From: an uncultured Bacteroidaceae bacterium
GTDB lineage: Bacteria; Bacteroidota; Bacteroidia; Bacteroidales; Bacteroidaceae
Reading direction: 5' to 3'
Assembly: GCA_905235565.1 (NCBI GenBank)
Contig: CAJOLR010000032.1
Coordinates: forward strand, 1-35,866
Length of the DNA: 35,866 bases
The first letter of the stretch is position 1; each line of letters opens with the position of its first letter. Positions 27,483-34,637 of the stretch are shown here, piece after piece. The position numbers were made by a program, and so were the translations under genes. The notes below the pieces were generated by a model. The model did not search any database, had not been told where the DNA came from, and saw only the letters and a list, made by a program, of their open reading frames with translations.

Positions 27483-27490
27483 TACTTTTG
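27483..27490 (+). promoter_or_regulatory. topA: topA -7 promoter element (TACTTTTG)
   Basis: TACTTTTG matches TAnnTTTG exactly and lies 31 nt before the chosen topA ATG (27522). The -33 region would fall on the T-rich 3' edge of the preceding hairpin (27460-27463, TTTT); a clean TTTG is absent there. Confidence 0.6.
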
Positions 27491-27521
27491 CCGCGCCTTA
27501 AGGAAAAAAAACAAAAATATC

Positions 27522-29864
27522 ATGCAGAAGAATCTTGTTATTGTTGAGTCTCCGGCCAAGGCCAAGACAATTGAGAAGTTTTTGGGAGCTGATTACAAGG
27601 TAATGTCAAGTTACGGACATATCTGTGACCTGAAGAAGAAAGACCTTAGTATTAACATAGATACATTCGAACCAATATATGAGATACCGGCTGACAAGAA
27701 GAAGGTGGTGACCGATCTCAAGGATGCCGCCAAGAAAGCCGAAATGGTCTGGCTTGCATCCGATGAGGACCGTGAAGGAGAGGCCATCAGCTGGCATCTG
27801 TTTGAGACATTGGGACTGAAGCCCGAAAAGACCAAGCGTATAGTATTCCACGAGATTACCAGGAACGCTATACTTCATGCCATAGAGACCCCGCGTGACA
27901 TTGACACTAATCTGGTGTATGCCCAGCAGGCCCGCCGTGTGCTGGACCGTATTGTGGGTTTCAAACTCTCTCCTATCCTTTGGCGTAAGGTAAAACCGTC
28001 ACTCTCTGCAGGTCGCGTACAGTCAGTAGCAGTACGTCTTATAGTAGAGCGTGAACGTGAGATCAAGGATTTTGTTCCGGAGGCATCATATAAGGTGGTG
28101 GCCATATTCAGGATTGACAACGGCGGGACACAGCAGGATATCCGTGCTGATTATAACGGACGTTTCAAGACCAAGGAGGATGCCAGGGCTTTCCTGGAAA
28201 AGTGCAAGGATGCCAGATTCTCTGTCAGGGACATTACAACCAAGCCTATCCGTAAGATGCCGTCACCCCCGTTCACCACATCTACCATGCAGCAGGAAGC
28301 TACCCGTAAGTTCGGGTTTACCGTTATGCAGACCATGATGCTGGCACAGCGTCTGTATGAGTCCGGTAAGATTACATATATGCGTACTGACTCTGTCAAC
28401 CTTTCAACTCTCTGCATAGACTCATGCCGCAAGGTCATAAGTGAGACTATGGGTGATGAATATGTAAAGAGCCGTCAGTATACACAGAAAGCCAAGGGCG
28501 CGCAGGAGGCTCACGAGGCCATACGTCCTACCTATATGGACAGTCAGTCAATAGACGGAACCGCTCCGGAAAAGAGGCTGTATGAGCTCATCTGGAAACG
28601 TACTGTCGCTTCACAGATGGCCGATGCTGAGATTGAAAAGACAACCGTCTCAATAACATCTCCCAAGATTGAAGGAGAGTTTACCATATCGGGCGAGACA
28701 ATCAACTTTGACGGATTCCTGCGTGTATACCGTGAGAGCCGTGATGATGAGGCTGCCGACTCACAGGAGATACAGGGACTTCCCGTTTTCACCAAGGGAC
28801 AGGTTCTTGATTTCAACCAGATATCCGCATTTGAGCGTTTTACACAGCATCCTCAGCGTTTCAACGAGGCTGCCCTGGTTCATAAGATGGAGGAACTGGG
28901 CATCGGCCGTCCGTCAACTTATGCACCAACAATCGGCACCATACAGCAGCGCGAGTATGTTCTGCGTGAAGATATAGAGGGTGTCAAGCGCGAGAGCGAC
29001 ATGTTGCGTCTGGAAAACGGCACTATCCGGGAGCAGACCATAACCGAGGTCTACGGAACAGAGAAATCAAAACTGGTTCCGACCGACATCGGAATGGTTG
29101 TGAATGATTTCCTGATAGAGTATTTCCCCGATATAATGAACTACAATTTTACCGCTCAGGTAGAGAAGGAGTTTGATGACATAGCCGAGGGTGACAAGCA
29201 GTGGAAGAATGTAATAAGTACTTTCTATGATAAGTTCAGTCCTGCCGTTAACAATGCCATGACTCTTAAGAATGAGCATAAGGTGGGTGAGCGCATTCTT
29301 GGCACAGATCCCATATCGGGCAAGCCGGTGTCGGTCAAGATTGGACGTTACGGCCCCATTGTCCAGATAGGCAGTGCCGAAGATGAGGACAAGCCACGTT
29401 TTGCCCAGATGAAAAAAGGTCAGACCATTGAGACAATTACTCTCGAAGAGGCTCTGGAACTGTTCCGTCTGCCGCGCACATTGGGTGAGTTTGAGGGCAG
29501 TACCGTGAGTGTGGGTACCGGCAGATTCGGCCCCTATATCCGTCATGACAAGTTCTATGTGTCACTTGGCGGTGTAGCCGACCCTCTTACCATAACTCTT
29601 GATGAGGCAGTCAGCCTGATTCTTAACAAGCGCGACTCGGAATCCAAGAAGGTTCTCAAGACATTCCCCGGCAATTCTGAAATTGAGGTTATGAATGGCC
29701 GTTACGGAGCTTATATAGCATATCAGGGCAGCAACTACAAGATTCCCAAGAGCACAGATCCCACCACATTGACCGAGGATGAGTGCATGGACATTATCAA
29801 GCGTCAGATAGAAAAGACCGGATCTGCCCCAAAGCGCCGTATTTTCAAGACAAAGAAAAGCTGA
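27522..29864 (+). CDS. topA: DNA topoisomerase I (type IA)
   Basis: Relaxes negative supercoils through a 5'-phosphotyrosine intermediate. 780 aa. The TOPRIM domain opens with LVIVESPAKAKTIEKFLG and contains the metal-binding SDEDREGEAISWHL; the active-site Tyr lies in GKITYMRTDSVNLS. The strand-gate segments GRVQSVAVRLIVERE and GIGRPSTYAPTI are intact. The C-terminus has three TOPRIM-C-repeat-like units (GRYGPIVQIG, GRFGPYIRH, GRYGAYIAYQG) instead of the Cys4 zinc ribbons of E. coli TopA; no CxxC pair is present. The frame is open from 27447, but ATG 27522 (MQKNLVIVESPAK) follows the promoter and fits the family. aroK begins 8 nt after the stop. Confidence 0.97.
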   Translation: MQKNLVIVESPAKAKTIEKFLGADYKVMSSYGHICDLKKKDLSINIDTFEPIYEIPADKKKVVTDLKDAAKKAEMVWLASDEDREGEAISWHLFETLGLKPEKTKRIVFHEITRNAILHAIETPRDIDTNLVYAQQARRVLDRIVGFKLSPILWRKVKPSLSAGRVQSVAVRLIVEREREIKDFVPEASYKVVAIFRIDNGGTQQDIRADYNGRFKTKEDARAFLEKCKDARFSVRDITTKPIRKMPSPPFTTSTMQQEATRKFGFTVMQTMMLAQRLYESGKITYMRTDSVNLSTLCIDSCRKVISETMGDEYVKSRQYTQKAKGAQEAHEAIRPTYMDSQSIDGTAPEKRLYELIWKRTVASQMADAEIEKTTVSITSPKIEGEFTISGETINFDGFLRVYRESRDDEAADSQEIQGLPVFTKGQVLDFNQISAFERFTQHPQRFNEAALVHKMEELGIGRPSTYAPTIGTIQQREYVLREDIEGVKRESDMLRLENGTIREQTITEVYGTEKSKLVPTDIGMVVNDFLIEYFPDIMNYNFTAQVEKEFDDIAEGDKQWKNVISTFYDKFSPAVNNAMTLKNEHKVGERILGTDPISGKPVSVKIGRYGPIVQIGSAEDEDKPRFAQMKKGQTIETITLEEALELFRLPRTLGEFEGSTVSVGTGRFGPYIRHDKFYVSLGGVADPLTITLDEAVSLILNKRDSESKKVLKTFPGNSEIEVMNGRYGAYIAYQGSNYKIPKSTDPTTLTEDECMDIIKRQIEKTGSAPKRRIFKTKKS

Positions 29865-29872
29865 TCCCACAG

Positions 29873-30403
29873 ATGGTACGGGTTTTCCTAATGGGCTTTA
29901 TGGGGGCTGGAAAAACCACCCTTGGCAAGGCCTTGGCAAAGGACCTGGGAGTCTCTTTCATTGATCTGGACCAGTATATCGAGAGCCGGTTCATGAAGAG
30001 TGTCACCCAGATATTCGCCTCCAGGGGAGAACAGGGATTCAGGGAGATAGAGAGCCGGTTGCTGCGGGAGGTAGGAGAGTTTGATGATGTAATTGTGTCA
30101 TGCGGCGGTTCAACCCCGCTTATCGGCGACAATATGGAGTATATGCTTCAGCATGGCCAGACCGTTTATCTGAAGTGTAACAACGATACTCTGCTGCGTC
30201 GTCTCAAGGCGGCACGTTCGCAGAGGCCGCTGATAGCCTCCAAGAATGATCAGGAGTTGGCCTTGTTCATAGAGAGTGAGACCGCACGCCGTGAGCCCGG
30301 TTACCTGAAAGCGGAATATATCTGTCCCGGTGACCGTCTGGAGTCACGTGACCAGATATCCGAGACTGTGGATTACATAGAACAACTGTTGAAATTGAAA
30401 TAA
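29873..30403 (+). CDS. aroK: Shikimate kinase
   Basis: Phosphorylates shikimate with ATP (fifth step of the shikimate pathway to chorismate). 176 aa, usual length. The P-loop GFMGAGKTTLGK (residues 8-19), the shikimate-binding Asp in SFIDLDQYIE, REIESRLLRE, CGGSTPL and the Arg-containing lid around LKAARSQRPLI are visible. ATG 29873 is chosen; upstream in-frame codons lie within topA. argB follows after 11 nt, making a topA-aroK-argB string. Confidence 0.95.
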   Translation: MVRVFLMGFMGAGKTTLGKALAKDLGVSFIDLDQYIESRFMKSVTQIFASRGEQGFREIESRLLREVGEFDDVIVSCGGSTPLIGDNMEYMLQHGQTVYLKCNNDTLLRRLKAARSQRPLIASKNDQELALFIESETARREPGYLKAEYICPGDRLESRDQISETVDYIEQLLKLK

Positions 30404-30414
30404 TCAGACCATAT

Positions 30415-31188
30415 ATGAAAAAGTCACTTGTCATAGTAAAGGTGGGCGGCAAGATAGTAGAACAGCCTGAGACCTTGGAGCGTTTACTCACGGACTTCAA
30501 GGCTATACCCGGCGATAAGCTACTGGTTCATGGAGGTGGCCGTTCGGCAACAGCTATGGCCAGCCGTCTGGGCATTGAGAGCAAGATGGTGGACGGTCGC
30601 CGTATCACCGATGCCGAGATGCTGGATGTGGTGACAATGGTATATGGCGGTCTGGTCAATAAGAATATTGTTGCCAAACTTCAGGCCAAGGGCGTAAACG
30701 CCATCGGACTTACGGGAACCGACTGCAACGTTATGTGTTCCGATAAACGACCGGTCAAGGATATAGACTACGGATTTGTAGGCGATGTCAAGTCTGTCAA
30801 TGCAGGCTTTCTGGCCAATCTGATTGAGAACGGTGTGGTTCCGGTACTGGCTCCGCTCACGCATGACGGAAAGGGTCAGCTCCTAAACACGAATGCCGAC
30901 ACCATTGCCGGTGAGGCAGCCAAGGCTCTGGCATCGTATTTTAAGGTAACGCTGATATACTGCTTTGAGAAACCCGGAGTGCTGCTGCATGAGGACGATG
31001 AGGGCAGCGTTATCCCATATATCTCATATTATGACTTCCCGCGTCTGGTGCAGGACGGCACCATAAGCGGCGGCATGATTCCCAAGGTCCAGAACGCGTT
31101 CAATGCGTTGCAGGCCGGAGTGTCATCGGTCCTGATTACCAAGGCTGAGTCACTGGACAAACTTACGGGAACTACTATCGCCCTCTGA
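30415..31188 (+). CDS. argB: Acetylglutamate kinase (possibly N-succinylglutamate kinase)
   Basis: Amino-acid kinase family enzyme phosphorylating the side-chain carboxylate of an N-acylated glutamate in arginine synthesis. 257 aa. It shows VKVGGKIVE (ATP-binding Lys), LLVHGGGRSATA, VDGRRITDAEMLDVV, LTGTDCNVMCSDKRP, NTNADTIAGEAAKAL and GGMIPKVQNAFNAL, all family hallmarks. In Bacteroides fragilis the arginine pathway is known to use succinylated rather than acetylated intermediates, so the true acyl group here is uncertain. It converges with the CPBP gene, 19 nt away, without a visible terminator. Confidence 0.93.
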   Translation: MKKSLVIVKVGGKIVEQPETLERLLTDFKAIPGDKLLVHGGGRSATAMASRLGIESKMVDGRRITDAEMLDVVTMVYGGLVNKNIVAKLQAKGVNAIGLTGTDCNVMCSDKRPVKDIDYGFVGDVKSVNAGFLANLIENGVVPVLAPLTHDGKGQLLNTNADTIAGEAAKALASYFKVTLIYCFEKPGVLLHEDDEGSVIPYISYYDFPRLVQDGTISGGMIPKVQNAFNALQAGVSSVLITKAESLDKLTGTTIAL

Positions 31189-31207
31189 TTTGTCGTAACT
31201 GTCTCCC

Positions 31208-32020
31208 TCAAAGGCACCATTTACAGGTTCTTTGGCAGGCTCTGCCTCTGCGGCTTGCTGAAGCCTCTTTCTTGAGCCTGTTGTAGTATCTTACTATCCA
31301 GATACATGATAATGCTGATATCAGGATCAATACTATCAGCAGTATGACACCAAACGTGCTGTCAAGACTAAGCTGGCTCTCATAGCCCATACTCATAAGT
31401 ATGAACGCAATGGTGTTGTTGATGATATGAATGCAGATGGGAACGAGCAGGCTTTTTGTCTTGCAGTATATCCATCCCAAAAAGATACCGGCCGGCATCG
31501 CGAACACCACCTGTATCGGATTGATATGTATGATGGCGAATAGTGCCGATGAGATTATGATGCCCCACCACATACTCTTGGTGGCTTTGGCTATCTCTTT
31601 GAGTATGACACGCCGCATTATCATCTCCTCCATGACTGGACCTATTATGCATACGCCCAGGAATCCGGAGATTGTCCCGGCTAATGCCTGGAACTGTTCG
31701 GCCATTTTGTCGGGGATCTCAAATGCCGATGAAAGGAACTCTACGGCATACATACCGCTCAGAGCAAAGACGATGGATATGAGCAGCACATCGGCAGGTA
31801 CTTTCTTGAACAGCTCTTTGAAACGGCAGTATTTCAATATCAGAAGCAGAATTATAGTCAGGAGGTCCGATATCAGAAGTGCCATTCCCAGAGTCGAGTT
31901 GACAGCCGTTTTCATATCCATTCCCTGCATTAAGCCGGCAATCACGAATATGGTTGAAACAACAATCTGAGATGCAAGGAATATGCCTATCGATATTAGT
32001 GTCTTTTTGATCTTTTCCAT
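31208..32020 (-). CDS. CPBP/Abi-family intramembrane metalloprotease
   Basis: 270-aa polytopic membrane protein (about eight hydrophobic helices) of the CPBP (CAAX protease/bacteriocin-processing, 'Abi') family. The catalytic EExxxR motif is present (PVMEEMIMRRVIL), followed by the second and third motifs (FAIIHINP and PICIHIINN) with the expected His residues. In bacteria these proteins process or confer immunity to peptides, but many are uncharacterised; no bacteriocin precursor is visible nearby. The C-terminal tail is basic and Cys-containing. Its ATG is 1 nt from the ribF stop, so it is the second gene of a ribF-CPBP unit. Confidence 0.88.
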   Translation of the reverse strand: MEKIKKTLISIGIFLASQIVVSTIFVIAGLMQGMDMKTAVNSTLGMALLISDLLTIILLLILKYCRFKELFKKVPADVLLISIVFALSGMYAVEFLSSAFEIPDKMAEQFQALAGTISGFLGVCIIGPVMEEMIMRRVILKEIAKATKSMWWGIIISSALFAIIHINPIQVVFAMPAGIFLGWIYCKTKSLLVPICIHIINNTIAFILMSMGYESQLSLDSTFGVILLIVLILISALSCIWIVRYYNRLKKEASASRRGRACQRTCKWCL

Positions 32021-32021
32021 T

Positions 32022-32936
32022 TTATCTGATGTTTACGGTTTGTCTTACCTTATTGCGGTCTGCCTCCAGCTGGGCTGCCAGTTCCCGTGGTGAACTGAAC
32101 TTTCTTTCGGGGCGCAGAAAGTCCACGAATTCCAGTTTGAGCTCATGGAAGTAAATATCGCGGTCAAATCCCAGCAGGTGGGCCTCGATTGTGCGGGCGT
32201 TGCCCTGGAACGTGGGGCGGAACCCAATGTTGAGCATGGCGGGCCAGGTCTCTGAGTCCACAGTAGCCAAGGCAGAGTATACGCCGTCGGCCGGAATCTG
32301 CATGAACTCACAGTACGGGCCCAGATTAGCTGTGGGGAATCCCATCTTACGCCCGTTCTGCAGGCCGTGGATTACCGTACCGCTTATTGTGTACCGGTAC
32401 CCCAGCATATCATTAGCCGCCTTTACGTTCCCTGCCACCAGCTCACGGCGTATCCGGGAACTGCTCACAGGTGCTCCCTGATAGAGATATGCATCGGCCG
32501 GTATAACCTCCATGCCTATTTCATTACCTATGCGGCGGTAATCATCGGCCGTAAGGCTGGTGTCATGACCAAAGTGGTGGTCGTGTCCTACAAGCAGAGT
32601 GCTTACCCCCAGTTTCTTTTGCAGGAAATCCGTCATGAACGTGCGGGCATCCTGTGCGGCCAGCGCAGTGGTGAAGTGCAGCGGAAAGCAGTAGTCAATA
32701 CCTGTACGCTCCAACTGGCGCATCTTATCCTCCGGTGTGGAGAGCAGACGCGGGCGGTAGTCGGACTGCAGTATCTGGCGGGGATGCTCGGGGAAAGTTA
32801 TGGCCATACTCTTTAGTCCGCGTTCCTGTGCAACGTCCTTGAGCTCTTCAAGCAGATGCACATGACCAAGATGAACTCCGTCAAAGAATCCTATCGTGGC
32901 TGCGTAACGGTTGATTTGAGGATCAGGTATGGTCAT
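32022..32936 (-). CDS. ribF: Bifunctional riboflavin kinase / FAD synthetase
   Basis: Converts riboflavin to FMN and FMN to FAD. 304 aa. The N-terminal FAD-synthetase nucleotidyltransferase domain carries ATIGFFDGVHLGHVHLL (the HxGH-like ATP site) and LLVGHDHHFGHD; the C-terminal kinase domain carries HGLQNGRKMGFPTANLG and the NIGFRPTF segment. Start choice: an upstream in-frame start at 32981 is possible, but a -7 element TACTTTTG (plus 32956-32963) lies in that extension, so the ATG at 32936 (MTIPDPQINRY) is preferred. It is divergent from the tRNA gene. Confidence 0.96.
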   Translation of the reverse strand: MTIPDPQINRYAATIGFFDGVHLGHVHLLEELKDVAQERGLKSMAITFPEHPRQILQSDYRPRLLSTPEDKMRQLERTGIDYCFPLHFTTALAAQDARTFMTDFLQKKLGVSTLLVGHDHHFGHDTSLTADDYRRIGNEIGMEVIPADAYLYQGAPVSSSRIRRELVAGNVKAANDMLGYRYTISGTVIHGLQNGRKMGFPTANLGPYCEFMQIPADGVYSALATVDSETWPAMLNIGFRPTFQGNARTIEAHLLGFDRDIYFHELKLEFVDFLRPERKFSSPRELAAQLEADRNKVRQTVNIR

Positions 32937-32955
32937 AAGACTTGATTTCTGACTG

Positions 32956-32963
32956 CAAAAGTA
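32956..32963 (-). promoter_or_regulatory. ribF: Putative ribF -7 promoter element (TACTTTTG on minus strand)
   Basis: Exact TAnnTTTG match on the minus strand, ending 19 nt before the ribF ATG. A TTTTG lies 15 bp upstream of it, closer than the usual 19-21 bp spacing. Confidence 0.5.
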
Positions 32964-33003
32964 GTGAAGATACGTGGGCAAAAGGAATTTTTTGGCTCAA
33001 AAC

Positions 33004-33034
33004 TTTGCTAATTCGGGTTAATGGCGTACTTTTG
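33004..33034 (+). promoter_or_regulatory. tRNA promoter: TTTG-N19-TACTTTTG
   Basis: TTTG at 33004-33007 and TACTTTTG at 33027-33034 with 19 bp between them match the Bacteroidota vegetative consensus in both boxes and spacing. It lies 43 nt upstream of the tRNA 5' end. This is the cleanest promoter in the window. Confidence 0.75.
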
Positions 33035-33077
33035 CACCCGAATGAAGCATACGGCTTTTGCCGATGATTCCTTCAAC

Positions 33078-33151
33078 GGGCTTTTAGCTCAGTTGGTTAG
33101 AGCAACAGACTCATAATCTGGAGGTCCTAGGTTCAAGCCCTAGATGGCCCA
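33078..33151 (+). tRNA. tRNA with CAT anticodon (Met elongator, or Ile2 read as lysidine)
   Basis: 74-nt cloverleaf: acceptor GGGCTTT / ATGGCCC (with T-G and T-T at the inner pairs), T8-A9, D stem GCTC/GAGC, anticodon loop CTCATAA with CAT at 33112-33114, T arm CTAGG-TTCAAGC-CCTAG (33127-33143), discriminator A at 33151. CCA is not encoded. The D loop lacks nothing typical of elongators and the acceptor starts with a G1-C72 pair, so it is not an initiator. Both elongator tRNA-Met and tRNA-Ile2 carry this CTCATAA loop; the two cannot be separated here without comparison to TilS identity elements. Confidence 0.93.
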
Positions 33152-33152
33152 C

Positions 33153-33178
33153 AAACCATTCTCAAGGGAATGGTTTTT
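33153..33178 (+). terminator. Intrinsic terminator after the tRNA
   Basis: Stem AAACCATTC (33153-33161) / GAATGGTTT (33168-33176), 6-nt loop, T-tract 33174-33178. It starts 2 nt after the tRNA and ends 7 nt before the ATG of the phosphatase gene. Confidence 0.8.
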
Positions 33179-33184
33179 GTGTTT

Positions 33185-33904
33185 ATGAATAAGACTTTCC
33201 GCTTGCTTTCGGCATCATTCCTGATGCTGTGTCCCATACTTGGTTCATACGCCCAGTTTCCACAGAGAATCAGTACAGCCAATCTTTACGTTCAGCGTGA
33301 GGATCAGCCGGATGGAGGTGTCTTTCTGCCTGCACCGCCTGATACAAGCAGTGTTGCCTATATCGATGATTTTGTCCAGTGGCAGTGGGGCAAGAGCGTT
33401 CGTCCAACCGAACGCGGCGAGCGAGCCAGCCAGGAATCGGCATCCAGTACTTATGAAATGGCCAGGATATTTTCAGAGGCGTTGGGTATAAAGATAAGCC
33501 GCAGCGAGACTCCCGCCATTTACAACCTGATGTCCCGCAGTTACCATACTGCCGAGCAGGCATCCAAGAATCCCAAGGAGAAATATATGCGCATCCGTCC
33601 GGTAATCCAGTTTAATGAGACCCCCACCGGACGTTCAGACCAGCTGGAGAGCCTGCGCACCAGCGGATCATATCCGTCGGGACATACTACCAGAGGGATG
33701 GCCACGGCTTTGGTGCTGGCCGAGATGGCTCCCGACTGCCAGGATACCATACTGCGCCGCGGATTCGAGTATGGCGAAAGCCGCGTCATTGTGTCGGCCC
33801 ATTACCAGAGCGATGTGGATGCGGGCTATATGTGCGCAGCGGCCTGTGTGGCTGCCATGCACTCAGTGCCGGATTTCCGTACCGACATGGAGCGAGTATT
33901 ATGA
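33185..33904 (+). CDS. Secreted class A acid phosphatase (PAP2 superfamily), catalytically intact
   Basis: 239-aa exported phosphatase with signal peptide MNKTFRLLSASFLMLCPILG…YAQ. The three PAP2/class A acid phosphatase motifs are complete: K-x6-RP with Lys131 (KEKYMRIRP), PSGH at 164-167 within GSYPSGHTTRG, and SR-x5-H-x3-D starting at Ser199 (SRVIVSAHYQSD; nucleophile His206). It is expected to hydrolyse phosphomonoesters in the periplasm. ATG 33185 is used; the in-frame start at 33170 lies inside the tRNA terminator. The ORF ends abruptly (…DMERVL) and a second, homologous domain begins at once in the +1 frame, suggesting a frameshifted two-domain ancestor. It has no evident promoter of its own between the tRNA terminator and the ATG. 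Confidence 0.88.
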   Translation: MNKTFRLLSASFLMLCPILGSYAQFPQRISTANLYVQREDQPDGGVFLPAPPDTSSVAYIDDFVQWQWGKSVRPTERGERASQESASSTYEMARIFSEALGIKISRSETPAIYNLMSRSYHTAEQASKNPKEKYMRIRPVIQFNETPTGRSDQLESLRTSGSYPSGHTTRGMATALVLAEMAPDCQDTILRRGFEYGESRVIVSAHYQSDVDAGYMCAAACVAAMHSVPDFRTDMERVL

Positions 33905-33905
33905 A

Positions 33906-34571
33906 ATGACGGGCCGCAAGCCGTTATCCGGGGCCGCCTGGGCCGATGCTCCCGATGGCCGCCGCATACTCCCGGCCCCTGTAGATACGGCCAGCAGCCG
34001 ATATTACGGCGATGTGGCACAGTATTTTGCAGCCAAGGCCGAGCGGATGACCGGACGCGGCAATCAGGCCAGGACCGATGCCGACTACAGCCTGGAGGCG
34101 CTCCTGAGCGCTTTCTCCGCTCCGTTGGGACTGACTCTTGATGCCCGCAATACTTCTGCGCTGGCTGCCCTGATGAGCCAATGCCGCGAGGCTTTGCTCC
34201 AGAACGCCACAGACCTGGCTGCGGCATCGGATTTCCGCAAGCGTCCTTACGTGCAGCTGGGCGAGACCGCGTTTGCCGGCACAGACAGTCCGCTCTCATC
34301 ATCATACCCATCAGTAGAGTCAGAGATAGGCTGGGGCCTGGCCCTGATACTTACACAGGTAGCTCCGAATCGTGCCAACGATATCCTGCAGCTGGGCTAC
34401 CGCATGGGGCAGAGCGGTATCATAACCGGCCAGCACTGGGCTACCGATATTACCGCCGCCCGCATCCTGGCATCCTGCATGGTGGCCCGCCTCAATGCCG
34501 ACCCCAAAATACGCAGTTTGCTTGATGCAGCCAGGCAGGAGTACGATTCAATGGCTGTTGATAATCCGTAA
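33906..34571 (+). CDS. PAP2-like domain with degenerate active site, out of frame with the preceding phosphatase
   Basis: 221 aa from ATG 33906, one base after the preceding stop, with no signal peptide. It is homologous to the upstream phosphatase along its length: LPAPVDTAS matches LPAPPDTSS, YPSVESEIGWGLAL matches YPSGHTTRGMATAL, and SGIITGQHWATD matches SRVIVSAHYQSD. Key residues are lost: the Lys of K-x6-RP is replaced (ASDFRKRP), PSGH has become PSVE, and SR has become SG, while the last His and Asp remain. It is predicted to be catalytically dead or much altered. Upstream in the same frame the residues SEYYE precede ATG 33906 and would extend the first domain's end (compare …ARQEYDSM at the end of this domain). 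A single-base frameshift in a formerly fused two-domain protein is therefore likely; translational reinitiation is the alternative. Confidence 0.7.
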   Translation: MTGRKPLSGAAWADAPDGRRILPAPVDTASSRYYGDVAQYFAAKAERMTGRGNQARTDADYSLEALLSAFSAPLGLTLDARNTSALAALMSQCREALLQNATDLAAASDFRKRPYVQLGETAFAGTDSPLSSSYPSVESEIGWGLALILTQVAPNRANDILQLGYRMGQSGIITGQHWATDITAARILASCMVARLNADPKIRSLLDAARQEYDSMAVDNP

Positions 34572-34603
34572 CGGAGAGCCGCTCCTAACTTGATATTTTT
34601 TTG

Positions 34604-34611
34604 TATCTTCG
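34604..34611 (+). promoter_or_regulatory. Putative -7 promoter element (TATCTTCG)
   Basis: TATCTTCG after a T-rich run lies 26 nt before the GNAT-like gene ATG, the same variant as at 20988. No TTTG at the standard distance. Confidence 0.45.
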
Positions 34612-34637
34612 CTGAATTGAAAAATGCAGTGGAGATA

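Noticed and set aside
31208-32020. CPBP/Abi protein as part of a phage-defence or bacteriocin-immunity system
   Set aside because: No bacteriocin precursor, toxin or defence gene is adjacent; its neighbour is ribF, so a specific defence role is unsupported.
33615-33905. Upstream part of the second PAP2 frame as real coding sequence
   Set aside because: It lies antiparallel in meaning to the intact phosphatase in another frame and shows no homology until just before 33906; only the last few residues may reflect the frameshift.
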